DNA from: a bacterium
GTDB taxonomy: Bacteria > Bipolaricaulota > Bipolaricaulia > UBA7950 > UBA9294
DNA length: 6,032 nt
Assembly: GCA_030671645.1 (NCBI GenBank)
Contig: DAOVHV010000070.1
Location: 1-6,032 of the forward strand
Direction of reading: 5' to 3'
The notes under the pieces were generated by a model. It was not told the origin of the DNA and ran no database searches. It was given only the letters and a program-made list of their open reading frames with translations. Shown one piece after another: positions 1 through 5,750 of the stretch. How positions within the stretch are numbered: position 1 is the stretch's first letter; each line of letters starts with the position of its first letter. The position numbers and the translations under genes were made by a program.

Positions 1-1281
1 GATGACGAGGTCCGGGCACTTATTGCCGGGAGTGTCGTCAGGACCCCCAGGTCCGGTCGTCTCGACGCGGAATAGCCGCGCCACGGTTCCCGGAATCGAT
101 ATGCATGGCCCCACGTTGCCGATAACCCACGTGTCAATCGTCGGACCGGGAACAACGATCACGAACACGGCCGACTGGCCGGGCAGCAAGCCGCAACTTC
201 CACCGGGCAGCCACCAGACCCAAGATCCGAACCCCGACATAAAGATCCAAGGCGGCAGTTCGGCATGATGGACGGTCGCCAATCCCGGATTGGGAATTCG
301 GAAGAAGCAAAGACCGCAGCCGTCTTTCAGGAAGCTGATGTTTGTGACCCTCCAGATGTAGATATCGAAGTCGCCTTCCCGAATCACGCACTCTTCGACT
401 CGAACCTCGCCGTAATCCCCCAGCATGGTGGTGGTAACGTCGTAGGCAATCGCGTCGTCGGGGCAGTCGTGCTCTTCGGTTTGCACCTCGTGAGCGACAA
501 CGGGAGAGAGAGCCAGCATGAATTCGACGGGCACCCAATCGCCCTGGAATTCGATGTAGAAGCGATCCTCCGTCTTACCGACTGTTTCCAGAACCTGGCC
601 TTGATGTTCCGGCTCCCAGCGATCTTCCTGGGCCCAGGCGAAGTCAAGCGGCGTGTAGCCTGCGGGCGTCTTCTCGTACAAGTAGGATCGTCCCGACAGA
701 TAACGGTTTCGATTCACTTCTCCTTCTTCGAGACCCACGATGACGCCCTCTCCGTAGGAGATCTCGTAGATGTAGGCGGCGACGGAAGGCTCTTCTACGA
801 GTTCCAGAAGGATGCCCGGAATCACATCCGGTGCGAACGTTCCATATCCTTGTGCGGCGAACTCGTTGGGGAAGCCTTGGTCGTAGATCTTAAGGACGAA
901 TTGATTCGGATAATGCTCGGCGACATAATCGCCCAACCCCATCACCAGACGCACGTCGGTGGTGCCGCGCGGAGTCTCCGTTTGCATGATGCTGTGACCG
1001 AAAGTGTCGGCCAGTTGGATGGTATCCAATTCGTCGACGATCCCGTCGCCGTTGAAATCTCTCATCAGCGCCGGATATCCGTGTTCTGCGAACCAAGCGG
1101 CAATGGTCGCGCCTTGAATCGGCCCTGTCCAGTCTGGAGTCCAGTGGGGCAGGCTCTCTTGTGATATGAGTTGTAGGTCCGTCAGGACTAACCCCGGTAA
1201 TGTGTCAACCTGCGCGCTCCCCGCGAGAGAGAGCAGACTGAGACCCATGAAAAGGACAAGTAAGTACGCGCACCTTCTCAT
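1..1281 (-). CDS. Exported protein with one dockerin-type calcium loop (C-terminus cut by window edge)
   Basis: The frame runs open from ATG at 1281 to the left edge: 427 codons with no stop, so the C-terminus is missing. The start is set by an AAGGAGGAG ribosome site six bases upstream. Residues 1-23 form a Sec signal peptide: RR start, hydrophobic core LLVLFMGLSLLSLA, probable signal peptidase I site after AGSA. Residues 75-86 read DFNGDGIVDELD, matching the dockerin/EF-hand pattern D-x-N-x-D-G-x-V-D-x-x-D, so calcium binding is likely. Only one such loop is seen, whereas cellulosomal dockerins have two. Residues about 105-260 are an unrecognised domain rich in Tyr and Glu. Residues about 270-410 look beta-rich, with Cys at 273, 298, 322, 325, 363 and 393 and a Trp/Gly-rich loop (353-364), as in secreted beta-sandwich modules with disulfides. 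Function is unknown; an extracellular or surface structural or binding role is inferred. Confidence 0.88.
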   Translation of the reverse strand, partial: MRRCAYLLVLFMGLSLLSLAGSAQVDTLPGLVLTDLQLISQESLPHWTPDWTGPIQGATIAAWFAEHGYPALMRDFNGDGIVDELDTIQLADTFGHSIMQTETPRGTTDVRLVMGLGDYVAEHYPNQFVLKIYDQGFPNEFAAQGYGTFAPDVIPGILLELVEEPSVAAYIYEISYGEGVIVGLEEGEVNRNRYLSGRSYLYEKTPAGYTPLDFAWAQEDRWEPEHQGQVLETVGKTEDRFYIEFQGDWVPVEFMLALSPVVAHEVQTEEHDCPDDAIAYDVTTTMLGDYGEVRVEECVIREGDFDIYIWRVTNISFLKDGCGLCFFRIPNPGLATVHHAELPPWIFMSGFGSWVWWLPGGSCGLLPGQSAVFVIVVPGPTIDTWVIGNVGPCISIPGTVARLFRVETTGPGGPDDTPGNKCPDLVI

Positions 1282-1287
1282 CGCTAT

Positions 1288-1296
1288 CTCCTCCTT
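1288..1296 (-). promoter_or_regulatory. Ribosome binding site of the exported-protein gene
   Basis: AAGGAGGAG on the minus strand, six bases before the ATG at 1281. It is almost a full anti-Shine-Dalgarno complement. It decides the start of a gene that has no visible stop in the window and overlaps a long open frame on the other strand. Confidence 0.75.
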
Positions 1297-1361
1297 CAAT
1301 TGGCCAAGATGCGAACTGCATCGCTTGTACATACAAAGTGCCTGCGACGATGTTCCCAACC

Positions 1362-1390
1362 AGTATAGATTTCCATAGGGGATCAGCCAA
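1362..1390 (-). promoter_or_regulatory. Sigma70-like promoter of the exported-protein gene
   Basis: On the minus strand, TTGGCT (1390-1385, four of six matches to the -35 consensus) lies 17 bases before TATACT (1367-1362, five of six matches to the -10 consensus). Transcription would begin near 1355 and leave a leader of roughly 75 bases before the ATG at 1281. Spacing and position are right for a housekeeping promoter. This is a consensus match only, and the sigma preferences of the host are unknown. Confidence 0.45.
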
Positions 1391-1482
1391 CAGACTGTCG
1401 GCATGCATGCTCGGATGGCGTGGGATAGTATGACGACCGAGCCGTCGTCTTTAGACACGGGACTGTTACCTTGGCGCAAAGC

Positions 1483-1488
1483 GGGAGG
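1483..1488 (+). promoter_or_regulatory. Ribosome binding site of the SagB-type gene
   Basis: GGGAGG lies five bases before the ATG at 1494. It supports that start over internal Met codons such as Met55. Confidence 0.7.
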
Positions 1489-1493
1489 TTTTC

Positions 1494-2234
1494 ATGAACA
1501 AGCGCATCGGAGACGCGTTCCTGGAAGGAACGAAATATAGGAATCTGGAACCCTCGGATCAGAAGCAAGGCGTCGCCCAGCCTCCGCTGCATTCTTTGCT
1601 GCGGGACGGACGGCGCATTACGCTGCCGTCCCCCCAAGCTCTTGATCTGGGAAGCATGGGACTTCGAGAGGCCATGGAGACGCGCCGTAGTTTTCGTGAC
1701 TACGCCGAGGTGCCTCTTGCGCTCGAAGAGCTGTCATTCCTGCTGTGGTGCAGCCAAGGCGTCAAGCCGGAATCGACGGACGAATTCACGCTTCGCACGG
1801 TGCCGTCAGCCGGTGCACGCCATGCCTTCGAAACGCTGCTGCTGGTCAATCGGGTGGATGGCTTGGAGCCGGGCCTCTATCAATACGACGCTGCGGTACA
1901 CGAACTCATTCAATGGGAATCGCCGCCAGGCATTGCCGAGCAACTCACGGCGGGTTGTTTGAATCAACCGATCGTTCGCAACAGCGCCGTGACGTTCATC
2001 TGGGTGGCCGAGCGTTATCGAATGGCTTGGCGATACGGAGAACGAGGACTTCGCTATCTGTTCTTGGATGCGGGACATAGCTGTCAGAACCTTTATTTGG
2101 CCGCCGAATCGATCGCAGCCGGTGCATGTGCCATCGGCGCATTCACTGACGATCAGCTCAACCAGCTGCTTGGGCTCGACGGCACAGATCGCTTCGTCGT
2201 GTACTTGGCGGGTGTGGGGAAACGCGGATCCTAG
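1494..2234 (+). CDS. SagB/ThcOx-type nitroreductase-family FMN oxidoreductase
   Basis: A 246-residue cytoplasmic protein with no signal peptide or membrane segment. Hallmarks of the SagB-type dehydrogenase branch of the nitroreductase superfamily appear in order. The N-terminal segment TKYRNLEP (13-20), with the LPSP motif at 44-47, is typical of SagB-like proteins. ETRRSFRDY (62-70) is the Arg/Ser motif that contacts FMN phosphate. PSAGARH (104-110) is the 'PSAGA/GG' flavin loop. ERGLRYLFLDAGHSCQNL (183-200) is the long helix with the RxxxLDAGH signature, and AIGAFTDDQLNQLLGLDG (213-230) closes the fold. Family members bind FMN and oxidise substrates; SagB proper oxidises azolines to azoles in thiazole/oxazole-modified peptides. 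No cyclodehydratase (SagC/SagD/YcaO) or precursor peptide lies nearby, so the role here is probably a stand-alone oxidoreductase with unknown substrate. Length is near the family norm for single-domain forms. Divergent from the exported-protein gene. Confidence 0.9.
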   Translation: MNKRIGDAFLEGTKYRNLEPSDQKQGVAQPPLHSLLRDGRRITLPSPQALDLGSMGLREAMETRRSFRDYAEVPLALEELSFLLWCSQGVKPESTDEFTLRTVPSAGARHAFETLLLVNRVDGLEPGLYQYDAAVHELIQWESPPGIAEQLTAGCLNQPIVRNSAVTFIWVAERYRMAWRYGERGLRYLFLDAGHSCQNLYLAAESIAAGACAIGAFTDDQLNQLLGLDGTDRFVVYLAGVGKRGS

Positions 2235-2499
2235 CATTTGATTTCTCGTTCTTCGGACATTCTGCGGGCTGGATCCTTTGGTTGAATGTGCTTGAGCTCA
2301 CTCCGGCTGGTTTGGTGTCTCCCAGCGGCGGAATCAGCGTGCTTGCCAATGCACTGCGTATCTCTTGGTCTAGGTAGTGAGATACCTAACCTGTCGAATT
2401 TCACAGTTGCGTTTACAGGAGACAGAGAAACTCGAAGTGTCAACAACATTCCAGGTTTGGAACATCCGCCAACATGCAATAGCTGTTCGTGGTTCAAAA
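2235..2499. other. Non-coding stretch before the repeat array
   Basis: No credible gene on either strand: the short open frames lack ribosome sites and recognisable protein features. It holds the imperfect hairpin at 2302-2332 and a small perfect hairpin, TAGGTA/TACCTA, with a six-base loop (2371-2388), not followed by a T-run. Near the end, TTCGTGGTT (2486-2494) resembles the conserved right part of the array units, suggesting a decayed older copy just before the first recognisable unit. Confidence 0.5.
2302..2332 (+). terminator. Possible hairpin terminator downstream of the SagB-type gene
   Basis: TCCG-GCTGG (2302-2310) can pair with CCAGC-GG-CGGA (2322-2332). This gives nine GC-rich pairs with a two-base bulge and an 11-base loop, beginning 67 bases after the stop codon. 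No U-run follows, so this is not a classical intrinsic terminator. It may act as a 3' end stabiliser or be chance. Confidence 0.22.
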
Positions 2500-2605
2500 G
2501 CTTGTACTTACCATGAAGGACTTGAAGGAAACCCCGACACTGCAATGGATACGGAGACAGAGCTCTCCACTTCTTCATGATCTTCATGCGCTTCGTGGTT
2601 AGTAG
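2500..2605. repeat. Array unit 1 (106 bp, diverged left part)
   Basis: It begins GCTTGTAC and ends in the invariant 41-bp block at 2565-2605. It is 15 bp shorter than the other two full units; part of the difference is at the left arm, where the CAGCTATTC-like segment is reduced. The left arm keeps CCATGAAGGACTTGAAGGA, which can still pair with the right part. Confidence 0.75.
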
Positions 2606-2726
2606 GCTTGTACAGCTATTCACCATGAAGAACACGAAGTCCATGAAGGCGCCCCCAACATGTCCTTGGGCGCGGACACAGAATTCTCCACTTCTTCATG
2701 ATCTTCATGCGCTTCGTGGTTAGTAG
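2606..2726. repeat. Array unit 2 (121 bp)
   Basis: It begins GCTTGTACAGCT, then an arm with three GAAG steps on a 9-nt phase, a spacer with CCTTGGGCGCGGACACAG, and the invariant block. The block from 2672 to 2726 is identical to 2793-2847 in unit 3. Confidence 0.85.
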
Positions 2727-2847
2727 GCTCGTACAGCTCTTCACCATGAAGGACACGAAGAGATTGAAGGAGAAGCTGATACTGCCTTGGGTGCGGACAC
2801 AGAATTCTCCACTTCTTCATGATCTTCATGCGCTTCGTGGTTAGTAG
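2727..2847. repeat. Array unit 3 (121 bp)
   Basis: It begins GCTCGTACAGCT and has the same order as unit 2. After the second GAAG step its left arm diverges (AGATTGAAGGAGAAG). A short fourth-unit remnant, TCTCACAGCTCTC, follows from 2848, after which similarity ends. Confidence 0.85.
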
Positions 2848-2962
2848 TCTCACAGCTCTCTTTGCAAGAGGTCTGAAGTGTCAACCAATTGCGAAACTGG
2901 ACACCCTAGCCCGGGATAGCAGCACCATTGCACTGCCCTCTTTCCCGCGTAAGAATGAGGAC

Positions 2963-3011
2963 TCGTCATCGCATAGGATCTTCGCCATCCCGTACGATGA
3001 CGAAGATCGTA
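2963..3011 (+). promoter_or_regulatory. Leader with overlapping inverted repeats before the MATE gene
   Basis: Three perfect inverted repeats share bases. TCGTCATCG (2963-2971) pairs with CGATGACGA (2995-3003). GATCTTCG (2977-2984) pairs with CGAAGATC (3001-3008). TACGAT (2993-2998) pairs with ATCGTA (3006-3011). They cannot all form at once. The last ends 16 bases before the ribosome site at 3027. Such mutually exclusive stems could act as an attenuator or an operator for the transporter. Stems this short also arise by chance, so this is suggestive only. Confidence 0.28.
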
Positions 3012-3026
3012 GGAACCTACAAGCCC

Positions 3027-3033
3027 GAGGAGG
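3027..3033 (+). promoter_or_regulatory. Ribosome binding site of the MATE gene
   Basis: GAGGAGG lies four bases before the ATG at 3038. It sets the start and argues against the in-frame ATG at 2819, which lies inside the repeat array and would add 73 residues unlike any MATE N-terminus. Confidence 0.75.
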
Positions 3034-3037
3034 CAGC

Positions 3038-4414
3038 ATGTCTGACAAACGCAGGCATTTTCGACGACTGTGGTCCGCCGTTCTGCCTCATCCCACGCTA
3101 TCAAGGGACGTGCTGCGATTGGCAACGCCCGTAACTTTGGGCATGCTAACGTTCACCCTGTTGTCCATCGTTGACACGGCCATGCTGGGCCGCTTGGGTG
3201 CCATTCCGTTGGCGGCGGCCGGTGTGGCCGGCGTGTTGTACTTCGCCGTCGTCTTCCCCATCTCCTCGATGAGCGTGGGCACGCAATCTCTGGTTGCCCG
3301 GCGATTCGGAGAGGGGAACGAGGCGCACTGCGGACAAGTTCTGAACACAGGATTGGTCCTTTGTCTCGCCTTTGGGATCCCTCTTGTCGCCGTCGCACCG
3401 TGGTTGGCCCGTGTCATTGCACCACTGTCTTCCAATGATCCCCAGGTGCTGGAGGCAGGAGCGGTGTATCTCCAATACCGATTCCTGGGCTCTCCGTTCA
3501 TGCTGTTCAATATCGTCAGCTGCGGCTTCTTTGCCGGGGTTGGCAAGACCAAGCATCAGCTCGTCGGCTCCATCTTCGTCACAGCAACGAACATACTGCT
3601 CGACTACTTGCTGATTTTCGGACACGCCGGATTTCCGGAACTGGGGATTCAGGGTGCCGCCATCGCTTCGAGCATCGCAGTGGGCGTGGGAAGCATCTAC
3701 TACATGATCGTCCTCGCGCTGCCCGGGTTTCGAGCTCGATATGGCGCATTCCGCCGTCCATGGTTTCTATCCGAGTGGTTTCGCCCGATGGTCCGGTTGT
3801 CCTCGCCCATTCTTGCACAACGCATCGTTTCCAACGGTGCCTGGGCCGTGTTCTTCGCGCTCATCGCCCGGATTGGGACGGTGGAGTTGGCGGCCACCAA
3901 CGTCATTCGCTCGATTTATCACCTATCGATTATGATCGCAGTCGGCTTTGGAACCGCATCGGCCGCCTTGATCGGACAACACCTGGGAGCCAAGAACCCG
4001 GAGAAGGCCGAGCAGTTGGCGTGGGAATCCGTCAAGCTAACCACCTACGCTATGATCGCCATCGGCATCCTTTTCCTGGCCGTTCCGGGATTCGTCTTCC
4101 GGATCTACACAGCCGATGCTTCCGTGATCGGAGAGGGGCGCCTCCCTCTCATGCTGCTTGGATTCGTCCAGGCGTTCGCCGGAGTTGCATTGGTCTTGTC
4201 CCTATCTCTGCAAGGGGCCGGGAATACACGCTACGTGATGGTGGTCGAATTCATCTGCGTCATACTCTACCTGCCCACTGTCTATGTGCTTGGACTTCGA
4301 ACCTCGCTCGGACTGGTGGGCGCTTGGACCGGTGAATACCTCTATTGGATCGTGCTGTCCATAGCAATGGTCTGGAAGTTCCGAACGGGGTCTTGGAAGA
4401 CAATCAAGCTGTAG
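3038..4414 (+). CDS. MATE-family multidrug/cation antiporter
   Basis: A 458-residue inner-membrane protein, the usual length for MATE exporters, which use Na+ or H+ gradients to expel cationic drugs and metabolites. Hydrophobic segments run through the whole chain, consistent with 12 helices in two MatE halves (about 25-230 and 250-445). Family motifs: SIVDTAMLGRLG (43-54) in the first helix region; the polar run SVGTQSLVARRFGEGN (79-94); GVGKTK (167-172) in the first half; NILLDYLLIFG (185-195) and LGIQGAAIA (202-210) in the NorM-like 'N..LDY..IFG..G..GAA.A' block; GQHLGAKNPEKA (313-324), the second-half equivalent of 'GQ.LGA..P..A'; and LQGAGNTRY (391-399). The same reading frame stays open back to 2819, but that part is repeat-derived. 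Convergent with the glycerate kinase gene, overlapping its 3' end by 11 bp. Substrate cannot be told from sequence. Confidence 0.94.
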   Translation: MSDKRRHFRRLWSAVLPHPTLSRDVLRLATPVTLGMLTFTLLSIVDTAMLGRLGAIPLAAAGVAGVLYFAVVFPISSMSVGTQSLVARRFGEGNEAHCGQVLNTGLVLCLAFGIPLVAVAPWLARVIAPLSSNDPQVLEAGAVYLQYRFLGSPFMLFNIVSCGFFAGVGKTKHQLVGSIFVTATNILLDYLLIFGHAGFPELGIQGAAIASSIAVGVGSIYYMIVLALPGFRARYGAFRRPWFLSEWFRPMVRLSSPILAQRIVSNGAWAVFFALIARIGTVELAATNVIRSIYHLSIMIAVGFGTASAALIGQHLGAKNPEKAEQLAWESVKLTTYAMIAIGILFLAVPGFVFRIYTADASVIGEGRLPLMLLGFVQAFAGVALVLSLSLQGAGNTRYVMVVEFICVILYLPTVYVLGLRTSLGLVGAWTGEYLYWIVLSIAMVWKFRTGSWKTIKL

Positions 4415-5750
4415 GATCTCCCAGGATCAGGATTAGGTCGGCTACATTGGTCTTCGTGGGGCCCGTCCATAACAGATCACCGGTCGCGTCGAGGAGCGTG
4501 TGACTGTCATTTCGCTCCAAAGTCCCGTCCGGATCCATCCCTAGTTGACGAGCCAGAGTCACCGTTTCGCCATCGATCAATGCTCCGGCCGCGTCGGTCG
4601 GTCCGTCGGTTCCGTCGGTCGCCAGCGCCGCCAATGACAGTTCATGAATGCCCTCAAGCCGGAGGGCGGCGGCTAGAGCGACTTCTTGATTGCGCCCACC
4701 AAGCCCGTCGCCGCGAACCGTCACGGTCGTTTCTCCGCCGGCAATGAGCGTCCATTTCGTGCTCGCACTGTCGGCTCGCTGTATGGCTTCCTCCGCCAGT
4801 TGAAACCCAACCTCTCGAGCTTCCCCAATCACTGGCGCGGAATGAATGTGCACTTCGAATCCGAAAGCCCGTGCCGCTGCGGCCGCCGCATGGACTGCCG
4901 TGTCGTTGTTGCCAAGCAGAATCGTCCGAGCCGTCTCGAAGATCGAATCCCCCGGTTTCGGCGTGTCGGGAATTTCGGAAGCGACGCCGGACAGAATGAG
5001 GGAACGAATCGAACCCGGGATCCGGGCCCACAGACCCAAACGTTGAAGCACGGCACGTGCATCGGCGAACGAAGTAGGATCCGGCACCGTGGGGCCGGAA
5101 GCGATTGACTCCAACCGGTCGCCGATGACATCGGACAGAATGAGGGTGATCACGGTGGAAGGATGCAACCGTGCCATTAATCGCCCTCCCTGCAAACGCG
5201 AAACGTGCCGCCGCACCGTATTCACATCGTCGATGGTAGCACCGGAATGAAGCAGAAGTTCGGTCGTTCGAGCCAACTCAGAGAGACTGACGCCGGAAGG
5301 CGGAGACGCCAGCAAGGCCGATCCTCCCCCAGAAAGCAGGCATAGTACGAGATCATCGGGTCCCACTTGATCTGATAGTCCGGCGATCGCGTCCGCGCCA
5401 ACCATACTATCGGGAATGGGATGTCCGGCTTCGATAACACGGACAACTTCAGTGGGTCCGCCATACCCTTCCCTTGTCAGTGCCACTCCCCCGGCAATGC
5501 GCTCGCAGCCAAGCAAGTATTCCACCGCACCCGCCAGAGGCACGGCGGCCTTGCCGATGGATAGGATCCAGACCCGGCGACCCGCCAAAGGAATCATCGA
5601 GCCATCGATCCTCAAAGCATTCCCGGCAATACCCAACCGCCTCCTTAGCAACGCCGCCGGATCGACAGCGGCCAGTGAAGCTTCCAGAATTTTGAGATGC
5701 TGTTCGCAATAAGGATGCGCCCGAAGACGATGTCGGCTGATCCGGATCAT
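4404..5750 (-). CDS. Glycerate 2-kinase, MOFRL family (GckA/TtuD type)
   Basis: A 448-residue cytoplasmic enzyme. Family members phosphorylate D-glycerate with ATP to 2-phosphoglycerate, feeding serine-cycle, glyoxylate or sugar-acid carbon into lower glycolysis. Motifs in order: SIGKAAVPLA (64-73) with the conserved Lys67; EAGHPIPDS (107-115); LLSGGGSALL (138-147), the nucleotide loop; NTVRRHVSRLQGGRL (177-191); LSDVIGD (205-211); SGPTVPDP (218-225). The C-terminal MOFRL domain has AGGETTVTVRG (337-347), GGRNQE (351-356) and ATDGTDGPTDAAG (377-389). Near the end GPTKTN (430-435) has Lys where Gly is usual. I chose ATG at 5750, not the upstream in-frame ATG at 5801, because it has GGGAGG seven bases before it and makes an ATGA overlap with the gene upstream; the first 17 residues of the longer form do not look like the family. 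Length is typical. Confidence 0.93.
   Translation of the reverse strand: MIRISRHRLRAHPYCEQHLKILEASLAAVDPAALLRRRLGIAGNALRIDGSMIPLAGRRVWILSIGKAAVPLAGAVEYLLGCERIAGGVALTREGYGGPTEVVRVIEAGHPIPDSMVGADAIAGLSDQVGPDDLVLCLLSGGGSALLASPPSGVSLSELARTTELLLHSGATIDDVNTVRRHVSRLQGGRLMARLHPSTVITLILSDVIGDRLESIASGPTVPDPTSFADARAVLQRLGLWARIPGSIRSLILSGVASEIPDTPKPGDSIFETARTILLGNNDTAVHAAAAAARAFGFEVHIHSAPVIGEAREVGFQLAEEAIQRADSASTKWTLIAGGETTVTVRGDGLGGRNQEVALAAALRLEGIHELSLAALATDGTDGPTDAAGALIDGETVTLARQLGMDPDGTLERNDSHTLLDATGDLLWTGPTKTNVADLILILGDPTA

Larger units (their letters stand above)
1282..1493. other. Divergent intergenic region between exported-protein gene and SagB-type gene
   Basis: These 212 bases separate two divergent genes, so both promoters should lie here. 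The minus-strand promoter at 1362-1390 is the only good consensus match. On the plus strand TAGTAT (1426-1431) is a weak -10 candidate, but no acceptable -35 sits 16-18 bases upstream, so I do not call a promoter for the SagB-type gene. Confidence 0.6.
2500..2863. repeat. Tandem array, 121-bp period, with complementary GAAG-phase arms
   Basis: Three consecutive units start at 2500, 2606 and 2727 (lengths 106, 121 and 121), plus a truncated fourth to about 2863. A 41-bp block ending each unit is identical in all three (2565-2605, 2686-2726, 2807-2847); between units two and three the identical block is 55 bp. The left part of each unit has diverged. In unit two the left arm (about 2622-2648) is built on a 9-nt phase (CATGAAGAA, CACGAAGTC, CATGAAGGC). 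It is an imperfect complement, about 21 of 27 positions, of the conserved right part (about 2691-2718), so each unit could fold into a long hairpin. Translations give His/Glu strings (NHEAHEDHEE) on one strand and IFMRFVV on the other, typical of dispersed non-coding repeats seen in many environmental bacterial genomes. Function unknown. Confidence 0.85.

Noticed and set aside
265..1164. Long open frame of 299 codons on the plus strand, opposite the exported-protein gene
   Set aside because: It has no ribosome site and no recognisable protein features. The minus-strand frame has a signal peptide, calcium loop, strong ribosome site and promoter. This is an antisense shadow.
1325..1336. Palindrome TTGTA-CA-TACAA in the leader of the exported-protein gene, considered as an operator
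   Set aside because: Five-base arms like this are expected several times by chance in 6 kb. There is no second copy and no regulator gene nearby.
2231..2853. Minus-strand frames (2231-2644 and 2620-2853) containing NHEAHEDHEE-like stretches
   Set aside because: The His/Glu strings come directly from the GAAG-phase repeat units. The rest is unlike protein, there are no ribosome sites, and the frames overlap repeat copies.
2500..2863. CRISPR array
   Set aside because: The units are 121 bp, the conserved blocks are 41-55 bp, the variable segments are related rather than unique, and no cas gene is near.
4686..5108. Plus-strand open frame of 140 codons inside the kinase gene
   Set aside because: Antisense shadow of a gene with intact family motifs throughout, and no ribosome site.
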